Positions 1 through 8,902 of a stretch of 44,765 nucleotides of DNA are shown piece by piece. The stretch covers positions 1 to 44,765 of the forward strand of contig CAILVZ010000196.1 of NCBI GenBank assembly GCA_903837825.1, in the 5' to 3' direction. The notes under the pieces were generated by a model. That model worked only from the letters and a program-made list of their open reading frames with translations, had not been told where the DNA came from and did not search any database. Both the position numbers and the translations under genes were made by a program. This DNA comes from Akkermansiaceae bacterium. Its GTDB lineage: Bacteria > Verrucomicrobiota > Verrucomicrobiia > Verrucomicrobiales > Akkermansiaceae. Every line of letters starts with the position of its first letter. The first letter of the stretch is position 1.

Positions 1-39
1 GGCCTCGGTGACCAAACTTAGTGGCCTTGATCTCTCAGA

Positions 40-3000
40 TCATGGAGCGGTGGCTTGGAGGCGACCGAAGAGCTTGCCGCCTGAGGCTTTGGATGCGGGA
101 ACCGTGATGGTGATCGTATCGGTTGCGGCATCTGGGCTGTCCTCTGCCACGGTGACGGTGACTCCATTGGTGGTCGCGCTTGTTGCACCTACGGTCACTG
201 CGTCGTTCGCATTGAACGTGAGGCCTGTGGACCATTGGAAGCCGAGGGTCGTGATATCCTCGGAGACGTCGGTGCGGTGGAAGGTGAAAACCATGCCACC
301 TGCGAGGTTCTGCGTCACCACGGGCAACAAGGCAGCAGAATTTGAGTTTGCAATGGCAGGATTTGGCTGGCCACCGAGGATACACTCCAGGGCGTTGGAA
401 ATACCGTCTCCGTCGGGGTCCGCAGTTGCGTCCGCCGCCGTGCCTTGGAGTCCTTGGGTGGTGATCCAATCCGCAAGCGTATTGTCCACTGCCGTGGAAC
501 CGGTGATCACCAAAATGGTCCCCGTTCCAGAGAAGTGGGTGTTATCAATGTGGGTCGCACCTGATCCCGAGGCGCCCCAGGTTCCGGCAGCTTTCTGCAC
601 CGATCCGAAGTAGAGTTGATCCACGGTTTCCACTCCAGTGGCTTGGACCTTGCCACCGTTGATGATGAGGTATCCGTAGTCATCAATTGCAGAGCCATTC
701 ACCGCAAGAATGCCGCTGTTGACAGTGGTGTCTCCACCATAACTGTTAGGATCGGTTGGATTGCCAACGATGCTGAGAATTCCGGTTCCAGATTGCGTGA
801 CGCTACCATAGCCATCGATCAAGCCTGATAAGGTTTGATTGGCGGAGCTGCTATAGACCAGGTTTGCTCCTACTCCAAACTGGATGGCACCCGAGTAACT
901 GCCGTTTCCAAGGCTGCCGGAGCCGCTGATACTCAGGGTTCCTTTGCTGATTTTGGTGGTGCCGTTGTAGGTGTTCGCGCCGGTGAGGTCGAGGGTTCCA
1001 TTACCGTCCTTCATGATGCCAAGTACGCCACCGGTTGTGCCGGACGAGTTGCTGATGACGGAGCTGATGGTTACCGCACTCGCTGCATTTTCCGTATTGA
1101 TTCCAAACGACGCATAGGCTTTCAGCCCGTTGCCGTTGCTCGAGGAGAGGTTGGTCAGTAGGGTGCCCAGCTGGGTGCCGCTGAATTCATCACTACCCCC
1201 CGTGCTGACAGCGAGCGTCGCGTTGCCAGAAACCGTGATTTTTGCCGCCGTCCAGTTCGCTTCCGTGGCACTGTAAAGCGAGGAGGGTTTGGTGATGAGC
1301 AGTGTCCCAGCGGTGACTGAGGTGTTGCCCGTGTAGGTATTTGCACCAGAGAGCGTCCAAAGGACACTGCCGGATTTGACAAGGGAGGTGATACCAGACG
1401 CGCTATCCACAATGCGACCGCTAATCTCTCCCTTGCCCAATCCGGAGCCCTGCAGCGTGAGACTCTTGTTTCCTGAGCCGCTCGCTGTAAAATCGCTGGT
1501 GAACTTGAGGAGGCCGCTGCCAACTTGGTCAAGGGTCGCACCTCCGGTGGTACCGGCAAGATTGATGACTCGATCCGTGGTCTCCCCGTAACCTTGGTAG
1601 GAAAGGTTTCCAGTGGTGGTGCCCGCGCCAATGGAGATAGTTCCATCGGCAGTCGTCAAGGGGGCACCAAGGGCACTCGCCTCTAGTCCGCCGCTGACGC
1701 TGTTGATGGAGTAGGCGTAGATTCGCCCTGCCTGGATGCTGACAGGACCCGTGAATGTGTTGAGTTCGTTGGCAAGATACAGCGGGCCACTGCCTGTCTT
1801 GGTCATGCCACCCGAACCACTGGTGATGCCATTGATCGACATGCTGTAGTTCGTCTGGATGGTGGAGGTCGCATTGAGGGTGATGCTTCCACTGAGGGCA
1901 CAACCAAATCCATTGTTTGAAATCATCGTGCCACCGCTGAGGGTGATGTTGTTGCTTCGGGTGCCGCGCTCGAAGGAAAGATTACCTCCTGTATTCACGG
2001 TGATACGGCCAGTGCCGAGCGTGGCAGGTGTCGTATCCGTGACGCCTGCTGACAAGGTGCCTGCATTCACGATGGTTCCTCCACTGTAGCTATTGGTCAA
2101 TGCAGTTCCAGTGATCGACACTTTGCCTGGGCCATTCTTGATCAATGCGTTCGAGCCGGAGATTAAGCCAGACAGAGTGAGTGTGCCGTTGCCGACTCCT
2201 CCAAAGGTCAGGTCGGAGTCGAGGCTGATGGGAGTGGTCATGTTCGCGGTGGTGGATGCACCCAGATTGATTTGTGGAGTGGTGGATCCGTTGCTGGCCA
2301 GCGTGATGGTGTTGTTACCAGCGATGATGACGGTGGCGGTGCTATTGCCGGTGCTTGCGAAATTGATTTGATTCATTTGCATGCCAGCGGTTAGATCGTG
2401 GGTTGCGGTGTAGCTTCCTGGCTGGGTGAAGTTGAGCGTGTAGTCGGATCTTCCTGTGGTGAGCGGAGCTGCTGCGACGCCTAAGTCAGCCGTCCATTTG
2501 GTATCATCGCTCCAGTTGCCAGCGCTTGCAGCTGCCCAGGTGAAGGTCGAGGGATTGATCACGTTCACTCCAGACTGAGTGGCGCTAATGGAGGAAACGG
2601 TGTCGGATACTGTGACGGATTGGGTGCCTAGGGTATTCAGCGTGAGCCCAGTAAAGGTGTGCACTCCAGCGTCTCCACTCGAGAAGCTGTAGTTGGACGG
2701 CAAGCTTGCGCTGGAGTCGCTACTGGTGAAGCTGACGGTACCGGTGTATCCGGTGGCGGTGTTGCCATATGCATCTAGGACAGTGACCGTGATCCTAGCA
2801 GGGGAATTGATTCTGCTAGAATTGGATAAGCCTGAAAGCACAAAGCCGGTCGCGCTGCCCCCGGTCACGGTGATTCCAGATTGGCTTCCGGTCACGAAGC
2901 TCTTTGAGGTATCGGTGGCAGTGATGGAGTGACTGCCGGTGCTTTTCAGCGTGACTCCACTGAAGGTGTGTACTCCGTTGTCTCCGGGAACAAAGGTGTA

Positions 3001-4497
3001 GTCAGAAGGCAAGCCAGCTAGGGCGCTGCTAGTGGTGAAATGGACGGTGCCCGAGTAGCTGGTCGAGGTCGTTCCACCCGAGGTCTTTGCGGTGACGGTA
3101 AAGCTTCCCTCAGCCCCTGCAGTTTGAGGGCTTGGGAAACCTGAAACCGTGAGACTCACGGCTGCATCATTGAGGGGGATCACAATACCAGATTGGCTGC
3201 CGGTGATTGAACTGGTCACCGTGTCTGTTGTGGTGATCGAGTGAGTCCCTGCCGTGTTGAAGGTGACTCCATTTGTGAACGTGTGAACGCCATTGTCTCC
3301 AGCAACAAATGTATAGTTTGATGGCAAGTTGGCAGTGCTGTCACTGCTGCTAAACTGGACGGTGCCGGTATATCCAGTGGCGATGTTACCATAGGTGTCC
3401 TTTGCGGTGATCGTAATGCTACCTGCGGTTCCCAGTGGTTGGGGGGAGGGGATGCCGGTGACGGTGAGGCTTGTGGCGGCGGCGGCCTGAACATTAAAGG
3501 TGGCTGTGCCCGTTTTGTTGCCTGGCCCAGTCACGACGAATGTTTGGTTGTTCCCCACCAATGATGGCGTAAATGTCACACCGGTGAGTACCCCTGCCGT
3601 AAAGCTGCCAGACGTTCCGGTGATCCCCGCCGTGCCGCTATAGGTCACTGGGCCATTGTAAGCCACCGTGTTTTCGGCCGAATCCTTCGCGGTAATGGTG
3701 ATGTTAGGGGTAGCCCATCCTGCCGTCTGTGGCGAGGAAATCGTTGAGATCGTGAAGTGGTCGAGATTTCCTGGAATATAGGTCACGTCGACATTGCTCA
3801 TTTGAATCTGGTCAGCTCCCAATTCCTTAGTGCCTTGGAATCCGACGCGGTTAAAAGTGAAAGTTAGGGGTGTTGCGTCTGGAAAGTCTGTGACACCCAC
3901 AAATTCCGCCGAGTCGGAAGTCCTCTTGAGTGATGAACTGATCAGCACGCCATTGGTGGAATCCCGCGCAATCGTGAATGAGAAACTATAGGTCGTGCTG
4001 GTTAGATTAGTACTGGTTAACGGGATGCTCGTCAAAGAGCTTGCGCCAGTTGTACTGGTGAAGGCACCCGTATTTACAGCGCTTCTCTCGTAGATCGATC
4101 CAGTTCCAGCACTACATGCATTCTGGGCGAAGTAACCCAACCAACCATTGGTGTCGGTTTTGCTGTTCACATTGAAAATCCCAAAGCGGAAGGTACTCCC
4201 TACGGTGATTGTTGTCGCAATCCCCCTCATCGTAAGATTTCCGCTGAGGACAATTTTATCGCTGGGATTGGTTAGGGTGATGTTGCTGGTCAAAGGTGAA
4301 TAAATCGACGAGCCATAGGTGCCGTTTTGGGCGTTGTCTGTGGAGTTATTGCCCCAAGTGGGAGAGGCGGTGGCATTGTTTGTCAGGACCATCGCCGTGC
4401 TCGCAGCTGGAGCCCACACTCCCGTCACTGGGGCCGCCTTGGCTAAGGATGCGGCGAGGATGAATGCGAGGAGCTTCAAGTGGATTGGAATTTTCAT
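40..4497 (-). CDS. Giant secreted autotransporter-associated beta-strand repeat protein
   Basis: A 1485-residue exported protein, probably on the cell surface or in the matrix. Residues 1-22 are a signal peptide ending AKA. Residues ~25-240 are a domain shared with the next two upstream genes (SPTWG...DNA near its start, FNRVGFQ and SNVDVTY near its end). Residues ~243-648 hold four Ig-like repeats of ~95 residues (SPQ...ITVTAKD...GVHTF). Residues ~650-1330 hold Gly/Thr/Ser-rich strands typical of autotransporter-associated repeats (GANTYTGNTSVTAGTL type). A DPDGDGISN calcium-binding-like segment lies near residue 1361, followed by a ~100-residue tail. I see no beta-barrel and no PEP-CTERM motif, so the anchoring route is unknown. 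The start at 4497 fits the signal peptide and has no Shine-Dalgarno. Adhesion or polysaccharide binding is inference. Confidence 0.88.
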   Translation of the reverse strand: MKIPIHLKLLAFILAASLAKAAPVTGVWAPAASTAMVLTNNATASPTWGNNSTDNAQNGTYGSSIYSPLTSNITLTNPSDKIVLSGNLTMRGIATTITVGSTFRFGIFNVNSKTDTNGWLGYFAQNACSAGTGSIYERSAVNTGAFTSTTGASSLTSIPLTSTNLTSTTYSFSFTIARDSTNGVLISSSLKRTSDSAEFVGVTDFPDATPLTFTFNRVGFQGTKELGADQIQMSNVDVTYIPGNLDHFTISTISSPQTAGWATPNITITAKDSAENTVAYNGPVTYSGTAGITGTSGSFTAGVLTGVTFTPSLVGNNQTFVVTGPGNKTGTATFNVQAAAATSLTVTGIPSPQPLGTAGSITITAKDTYGNIATGYTGTVQFSSSDSTANLPSNYTFVAGDNGVHTFTNGVTFNTAGTHSITTTDTVTSSITGSQSGIVIPLNDAAVSLTVSGFPSPQTAGAEGSFTVTAKTSGGTTSTSYSGTVHFTTSSALAGLPSDYTFVPGDNGVHTFSGVTLKSTGSHSITATDTSKSFVTGSQSGITVTGGSATGFVLSGLSNSSRINSPARITVTVLDAYGNTATGYTGTVSFTSSDSSASLPSNYSFSSGDAGVHTFTGLTLNTLGTQSVTVSDTVSSISATQSGVNVINPSTFTWAAASAGNWSDDTKWTADLGVAAAPLTTGRSDYTLNFTQPGSYTATHDLTAGMQMNQINFASTGNSTATVIIAGNNTITLASNGSTTPQINLGASTTANMTTPISLDSDLTFGGVGNGTLTLSGLISGSNALIKNGPGKVSITGTALTNSYSGGTIVNAGTLSAGVTDTTPATLGTGRITVNTGGNLSFERGTRSNNITLSGGTMISNNGFGCALSGSITLNATSTIQTNYSMSINGITSGSGGMTKTGSGPLYLANELNTFTGPVSIQAGRIYAYSINSVSGGLEASALGAPLTTADGTISIGAGTTTGNLSYQGYGETTDRVINLAGTTGGATLDQVGSGLLKFTSDFTASGSGNKSLTLQGSGLGKGEISGRIVDSASGITSLVKSGSVLWTLSGANTYTGNTSVTAGTLLITKPSSLYSATEANWTAAKITVSGNATLAVSTGGSDEFSGTQLGTLLTNLSSSNGNGLKAYASFGINTENAASAVTISSVISNSSGTTGGVLGIMKDGNGTLDLTGANTYNGTTKISKGTLSISGSGSLGNGSYSGAIQFGVGANLVYSSSANQTLSGLIDGYGSVTQSGTGILSIVGNPTDPNSYGGDTTVNSGILAVNGSAIDDYGYLIINGGKVQATGVETVDQLYFGSVQKAAGTWGASGSGATHIDNTHFSGTGTILVITGSTAVDNTLADWITTQGLQGTAADATADPDGDGISNALECILGGQPNPAIANSNSAALLPVVTQNLAGGMVFTFHRTDVSEDITTLGFQWSTGLTFNANDAVTVGATSATTNGVTVTVAEDSPDAATDTITITVPASKASGGKLFGRLQATAP
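2560..3770 (-). repeat. Tandem Ig-like repeats within the giant surface protein
   Basis: Four successive ~290-bp units encode Ig-like domains. The best three share codings of TGYTGTV or TSYSGTV, LPS(N/D)Y(T/S)F and GVHTF at the same spacing, and their DNA is visibly similar. The first unit, nearest the N-terminus, is the most diverged. These are coding repeats and could vary in number between strains by recombination. Confidence 0.75.
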
Positions 4498-4651
4498 GAT
4501 CGGATGGGGTAAGTGTTTGAGGGCGAGGCGGTGTGATTGGCGCGAGGTGAGGTGATTCGATGGATGGGTTTTTAAGAACGGTTCAGAATCGTGAACGATT
4601 GGAGTGTGATTATCAAAATTTAGGGTGGTACTACAAGCGCGCTGTCAAAAT

Positions 4652-4678
4652 AAACTAGGCTAAAAAGTGAACAGGTTT
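4652..4678 (-). promoter_or_regulatory. Shared upstream element, copy 1
   Basis: On the minus strand this reads AAACCTGTTCACTTTTTAG, then CCTAGTTT. The same block, 23 of 27 bases by eye, occurs at 8758-8784 upstream of the PEP-CTERM gene. Here it lies ~155 bp upstream of the giant surface gene. A TTGACA sits just downstream on the minus strand (4643-4648), but no well-spaced -10 follows. The rest of 4498-4756 shows no gene. I read it as an activator or repressor site for the surface-protein family; this is inference. Confidence 0.5.
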
Positions 4679-4756
4679 TTATCGGACGGGGCCGAAAGCG
4701 AGGGGGCTGATGTTGTTTTGATGGGCGAGTGGCGAGACCGCGTGCGAGGGTGTGCC

Positions 4757-7700
4757 TCAGGGAGGGAGTAGCTTCAGCATGGCGCTGGCCACATCTGGTT
4801 GCTCGGATGTTACGCTCCGCGATCCTGTCGGATCTTGTTGGTAATCGAATAGATCCACTTGAACTGGAGCCGTGGGAACATTCCCCCAACGCACGAGGCG
4901 GTAGCGGTCCGTGCGCAGCGAGTAGCCGCTGGTGCTGTTGCGGTTCCAGTAGCTGAGTGTGGTGACCTTGGCGGGAAGTGTGGGGTTCAAGAGCGCCGGG
5001 GCGAAACTGCGGCCCTCGACGGCGGGGATCGGCACGTTGCAAAGATCTGCAAGAGTCGGGTAAATATCGACCGTTTCGACAAATGCTTGTGATGGGACGC
5101 CCGGTTGGGACATTCCCGGGACACGGATCACCAGCGGGCTCTTGAGCGATTCTTCTAGCGTCGTGTGTTTGCCCCAGATCCCGAGTTCACCGAGAGCCCA
5201 TCCGTGATCCCCCCAAAGGACGACGATGGTATTTTGGTCGAGGCCGAGTGAGGTGAGGGCGCTGAGGACCTTACCGATTTGGGTGTCGGTGTAACTCACG
5301 CAGGCGCGGTAGCCGTGGATGGAAAGTCTCGCCTCCGCATCGTCGATGGTGTTGGTGCCCCCGTAATTGCCGAGGAATTCGCCATTGTCGGAGAACGTCA
5401 GGGCAAGGTTGACGTTCGTCGGCAACTGCATCGGTGGGACGGTGATGGCGTTGCGGTCGTAGAGGTCCCAGTATTTTTTGGGAGCGTTGAATGGCAGGTG
5501 GGGCTTGAAGAATCCGACGGCGAAAAAGAATGGCTTGCCAGCGGTCTTCAGGCTCTGGAGGCGGGCGATCGCGTCATTGGCGATCCAGCCATCAGCATAG
5601 TCCGTGTCGTCGAGTGAAGTGCCATCGGATTTCACCCCGATTTCGGTGCGAGGAGAGACTCCGATCGTGCGGGTGATGCCACCAGCGTAGGAGAAAAATG
5701 CTTCACGGGCCGTGCGCCAGGTACCTGCGGGGCTGCTTTGGCTGTCCCAGGCCCCTGGCATTTCCAGGACGCCGCTGTCGCTAGTTCCCCCTGGGTAGTG
5801 GGAGACTTTTCCGAGCGACTCGGTCGTGTAGCCGGCATTGCGGAAGGCCTCGGGCATCGAGTTAGGGGCTTGCGCGGTTATGGTACGTGGGTAGAGCGAG
5901 ACGAATGCGTCATTGCTCGCGGCGGTCCCGTTGGTGGGGCGGCGTGAGGTCAACATCGCAAAGCGCGAGGCCCCGCAGGTGGGGCACTGCACGTAATGCC
6001 GCTTGAATGCGCGTCCGCTTTGCACGAGCGCATCCATGTTGGGCGTGCGCATGTAAGTGGCGCCAAATGCGGCGATTTCGGGTCGCAGGTCATCCACTGC
6101 GATGAACAGCACGTTGGGTCGGTTGGTGAGAGTGAGTGCTGGGTCGGGTGATGCCACGCGGTCGCGCACCCGGATGAAATTTGGCATGGCGCCGATGGGT
6201 CCGATGCGTGAAGTGCCGTTACCACTTGATGAGAGAACTGGCGCGCCGATCCGCTGCCAGGAGACGAGATCGGTCGATCCTTCAACCGCGTAGGAGCGTC
6301 CACTGGTTGCGTTCCAGCGCAAGGTGGGCCCGACGCCCACGGGCTCAAACGCTGGCCCAAGCTGGAAGTCGGTGATCGCGAAAGTTGAGGATGAGGTTGA
6401 AACGGCTGCGCCAGTGGTGAAGGTAGATGCCGTGCCGTAGGAGGTGCTGACGCTGTTGGTCGCGTAAGCGCGCATCGTGTAGCTGGTGGAGGTGGCAAGA
6501 CCGGTAATGGATGCGGTGAATGTGCCAGTTCCGCCTGAGCTGTTGGCCACGGTTGCGACGCCGGTTCCTCCCATCGTCGGGTTCGAGTTGTTCGAGGTGA
6601 TGGAATACACGAACCCGCGAGCGGTTACGGTGGCGCCGCCATCGCTACTGACAGTGCCATTGAAGGTTGCGGTTCCGGCGGTGCTGCCGACGGTTGCCGA
6701 GTTGGAGACGGATGGTGCGGATGCCGAAGTGGTTGATCCCGCAGTGAAGGTGGTCGCGGTGCCGTAGGAGGTGCCGACGCTGTTGGTGGCGTAGGCTCGC
6801 ATGGTGTAGCCGGTGGATGCGGTTAGGCCACTGATTGCTGCAGTGAAAGTACCGGTGCCGCCAGAGGCGTCGGCCACTTGCGTTACACCGGTTCCTCCGA
6901 TGGTCGGTGCCGAGTTGGTTGAGGTGATCGAATACACGAACCCGCGAGCGGTCACGGTGGCGCCACCATCGCTACTGACGGTGCCATTGAAGGTTGCGGT
7001 TCCGGCGGTGCTGCCGACGATGACCGAGTTGGAGAGGGATGGTGCGGACAAGGTCCCGGAACCGGTGAATGTGACATCCACATTGGAGAGTTGAATTTTA
7101 TCGGCCCCAATGCCAGTGGCGGCTTGAAAACCAACGCGGTCGAAGGTCAGCACATTGGCATTCGCGTTGCTATCCGTGATTTCGGTTAGACTGGCGAAAT
7201 CCGTGCCATCGCTTCGTCGCAGCGACGTGGAAATGCGCAAGTTGGTGTTGCTGCTAGAGACTCGCTGGATGCTCAATGAGTAACTGTAAGTTGCATCTGT
7301 TAGATAAGTGCCTGTTGCGAGAGCGCTAACGGTTCCTAGGGTTGAAGTGCCAGTCGAACTTGAGAAGGCTGCGGTGTTTCCGCTGGTTCGTTCATACAGG
7401 AGCCCAGTTCCGGTTGCCGCTGCGGAGGTCATGAAATAACCCAGCCAGCCGGTGGTTCCTGACTGCGAGTTGGAATTGAATAGCCCGAAGCGAAAAACGC
7501 TGCCGCCGGGGGTTGCGGCCACTCCGGACATCGTTAGATTCCCGCTGAGTACCACGATGTCACCGGCATTGGTTAAGGCGGTCGTTGCAGCCAGTACCGA
7601 GTAGATCGATGAGGCATTGGCATTGTCAGAACTGCCGCTTCCCCAAGTGGGCGATGCGGTGCTGGTGTTTGAGAGGGTGGCGCTACCCGACGCGCTCAGC

Positions 7701-7792
7701 CACGTCCCCGTCACTGGAGTCGCGGCGGCACCGAGGGATAACGCGAGTGATGCGATCGCTGCGCGAGTATGGGTCCGAATTTTTGGAGTCAT
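4757..7792 (-). CDS. Secreted modular sulfatase (iduronate-2-sulfatase-like)
   Basis: A 1011-residue exported sulfatase. A signal peptide (~1-24) leads into the N-terminal domain shared with its neighbours (~25-240), two near-identical Fn3-like repeats (~249-459), a linker module, then a sulfatase domain from ~545 starting RPNVLFIAVDDLRPE. The active-site motif CGASR at about residue 606, followed by LTSR, matches C-x-(P/A)-x-R, whose Cys becomes formylglycine. Downstream GDHGWALGELGIWGKHT is also typical. The likely substrate is a sulfated polysaccharide. The ATG at 7792 is chosen because AGGA stands 8 bases upstream and a signal peptide follows; an in-frame start at 7837 would add 15 residues that spoil it. 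The gene lies 108 bp after the PEP-CTERM gene and may be co-transcribed with it. No sulfatase-maturing enzyme is in the window. Confidence 0.9.
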   Translation of the reverse strand: MTPKIRTHTRAAIASLALSLGAAATPVTGTWLSASGSATLSNTSTASPTWGSGSSDNANASSIYSVLAATTALTNAGDIVVLSGNLTMSGVAATPGGSVFRFGLFNSNSQSGTTGWLGYFMTSAAATGTGLLYERTSGNTAAFSSSTGTSTLGTVSALATGTYLTDATYSYSLSIQRVSSSNTNLRISTSLRRSDGTDFASLTEITDSNANANVLTFDRVGFQAATGIGADKIQLSNVDVTFTGSGTLSAPSLSNSVIVGSTAGTATFNGTVSSDGGATVTARGFVYSITSTNSAPTIGGTGVTQVADASGGTGTFTAAISGLTASTGYTMRAYATNSVGTSYGTATTFTAGSTTSASAPSVSNSATVGSTAGTATFNGTVSSDGGATVTARGFVYSITSNNSNPTMGGTGVATVANSSGGTGTFTASITGLATSTSYTMRAYATNSVSTSYGTASTFTTGAAVSTSSSTFAITDFQLGPAFEPVGVGPTLRWNATSGRSYAVEGSTDLVSWQRIGAPVLSSSGNGTSRIGPIGAMPNFIRVRDRVASPDPALTLTNRPNVLFIAVDDLRPEIAAFGATYMRTPNMDALVQSGRAFKRHYVQCPTCGASRFAMLTSRRPTNGTAASNDAFVSLYPRTITAQAPNSMPEAFRNAGYTTESLGKVSHYPGGTSDSGVLEMPGAWDSQSSPAGTWRTAREAFFSYAGGITRTIGVSPRTEIGVKSDGTSLDDTDYADGWIANDAIARLQSLKTAGKPFFFAVGFFKPHLPFNAPKKYWDLYDRNAITVPPMQLPTNVNLALTFSDNGEFLGNYGGTNTIDDAEARLSIHGYRACVSYTDTQIGKVLSALTSLGLDQNTIVVLWGDHGWALGELGIWGKHTTLEESLKSPLVIRVPGMSQPGVPSQAFVETVDIYPTLADLCNVPIPAVEGRSFAPALLNPTLPAKVTTLSYWNRNSTSGYSLRTDRYRLVRWGNVPTAPVQVDLFDYQQDPTGSRSVTSEQPDVASAMLKLLPP
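6417..7047 (-). repeat. Two 327-bp-period direct repeats encoding Fn3-like modules
   Basis: 6417-6720 and 6744-7047 are nearly identical over ~304 bp. Each encodes a ~100-residue module with GTATFNGTVSSDGGATV, ARGFVYSIT and YTMRAYATNS. The high DNA identity points to recent duplication or gene conversion. Confidence 0.85.
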
Positions 7793-7899
7793 GCAAATTC
7801 CTAATTGCCTCCCCCTCATCGGGGACGGGAGGTCCACAGCGAAGTGAAATGGGGAGACGGAAAACTTCGCTCAATCGATCGTAAATCAGAATCTTTCGA

Positions 7900-8667
7900 T
7901 CAGCGGCGACGGCGGAGCAGGGCAAGAACACCAAGGCCACCGAGCAGGCAGGCTGAGGATTCTGGGACCACGGCGACATTGGACATTTGGATCTGGTCCG
8001 CATTCGTATCGGTCGTATTTTGGAAGCCGACCCGGTTGAAGGTGTAGGTCTGTGGGGTCGTGTCGGTGAATGTCAAATTGCCAAAGTCGAGATTATCGGA
8101 ATGGCGCTTGAGCGAGGACGTGATCGTCACTGCCGTTGATGCAGTGCGTGCGATGTTGAACGTGAAATCATACTGGGTATTTGTGAGAACAACCCCAGTT
8201 CCCATTGCTGAGGCGGTCGACACCAAGGTGGTAGTGCCTGTGGAGCTTGTAAAACCGGCAGTGTTACCACTGGTCCTCTCGTAAAGCGTGCCACTGCTGG
8301 CGGAACCCGTGTTGTAAGCTAAATATCCGAGCCAACCATTCGTATCTGATTTGCCGTTCACATCAAACAGGCCGAAGCGGAAGAATCCACCACCCGTCCC
8401 TGACACACTTGCCCCGACCAAGGTGGCGGATCCCGTTAGCGTCACAGCATCTCCTACGGCGGCGAGCGTGATGGTGGGGAAACTGGCATAAAGGTTTGAT
8501 GCCTTTGCGTTGTCGGTGGCTCCACTACCCCAGGTAGGTGACGCCGTGCTGGTGTTGCTCAATGTTGCAGTAGTTGATATTGTCGCCCATCCCGTGACGG
8601 CAGCGGCGTCGGCATTTGATGCGATGAGGGACAGCGTGAACCCGAGAGCTAAAGTGGATGGTTTCAT
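7900..8667 (-). CDS. PEP-CTERM-like exported protein
   Basis: A 255-residue protein with a signal peptide (~1-22, ending ADA), one copy of the domain shared with the two downstream genes (~25-230), and a sorting tail: VPESSACLLGGLGVLALLRRRR. The tail has the PEP-CTERM order of a VPE motif, a hydrophobic helix and an Arg cluster, but the usual second Pro is Ser. Exosortase would be expected to process it at the membrane; none is in this window. It is essentially the shared domain plus an anchor, the simplest member of the trio. The start at 8667 lacks a Shine-Dalgarno but fits the signal peptide. Confidence 0.88.
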   Translation of the reverse strand: MKPSTLALGFTLSLIASNADAAAVTGWATISTTATLSNTSTASPTWGSGATDNAKASNLYASFPTITLAAVGDAVTLTGSATLVGASVSGTGGGFFRFGLFDVNGKSDTNGWLGYLAYNTGSASSGTLYERTSGNTAGFTSSTGTTTLVSTASAMGTGVVLTNTQYDFTFNIARTASTAVTITSSLKRHSDNLDFGNLTFTDTTPQTYTFNRVGFQNTTDTNADQIQMSNVAVVPESSACLLGGLGVLALLRRRR

Positions 8668-8757
8668 GGTGGGGTCTTTTGAGAAAAGCTTTAAAAGTGG
8701 CTAACAAGCACAGGACTGAAAGATTTCGGGGGCATCCCGCAATGAAAAATTATTTTT

Positions 8758-8784
8758 TAACTACTCTAAAAAATGAACAGGTTT
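8758..8784 (-). promoter_or_regulatory. Shared upstream element, copy 2
   Basis: On the minus strand this reads AAACCTGTTCATTTTTTAG, then AGTAGTTA, matching the element at 4652-4678. It lies ~91 bp upstream of the PEP-CTERM gene and probably serves that gene and the sulfatase gene behind it. A/T-rich sequence follows, so the promoter may overlap it. I cannot place -10/-35 boxes with confidence. Confidence 0.5.
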
Positions 8785-8831
8785 AACTGGCTTTTTGTTG
8801 GAGATGCGGTGCGGGGGGGTATCAACGACGC

Positions 8832-8864
8832 AAAAACGCCCGACTCCACTGACGGAGACGGGCG
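8832..8864 (-). terminator. Rho-independent terminator after tsf
   Basis: On the minus strand CGCCCG-t-CTCC pairs with GGAG-t-CGGGCG around a 6-base loop and is followed by TTTTT. It lies ~40 bp past the tsf stop and separates the translation genes from the surface-protein genes. Confidence 0.85.
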
Positions 8865-8902
8865 CTTTAAAGTACTCTTAATGAATGCGTTAGATCAGTG
8901 CA

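Noticed and set aside
8-613. Long plus-strand open frames opposite the surface-protein genes
   Set aside because: They are antisense shadows of GC-biased repeat coding; no start context, domain or codon logic supports them.
2560-7047. Regular repeats that might be CRISPR
   Set aside because: The units are ~290-327 bp, in frame and encode protein domains; no short direct repeats with unique spacers anywhere in the window.
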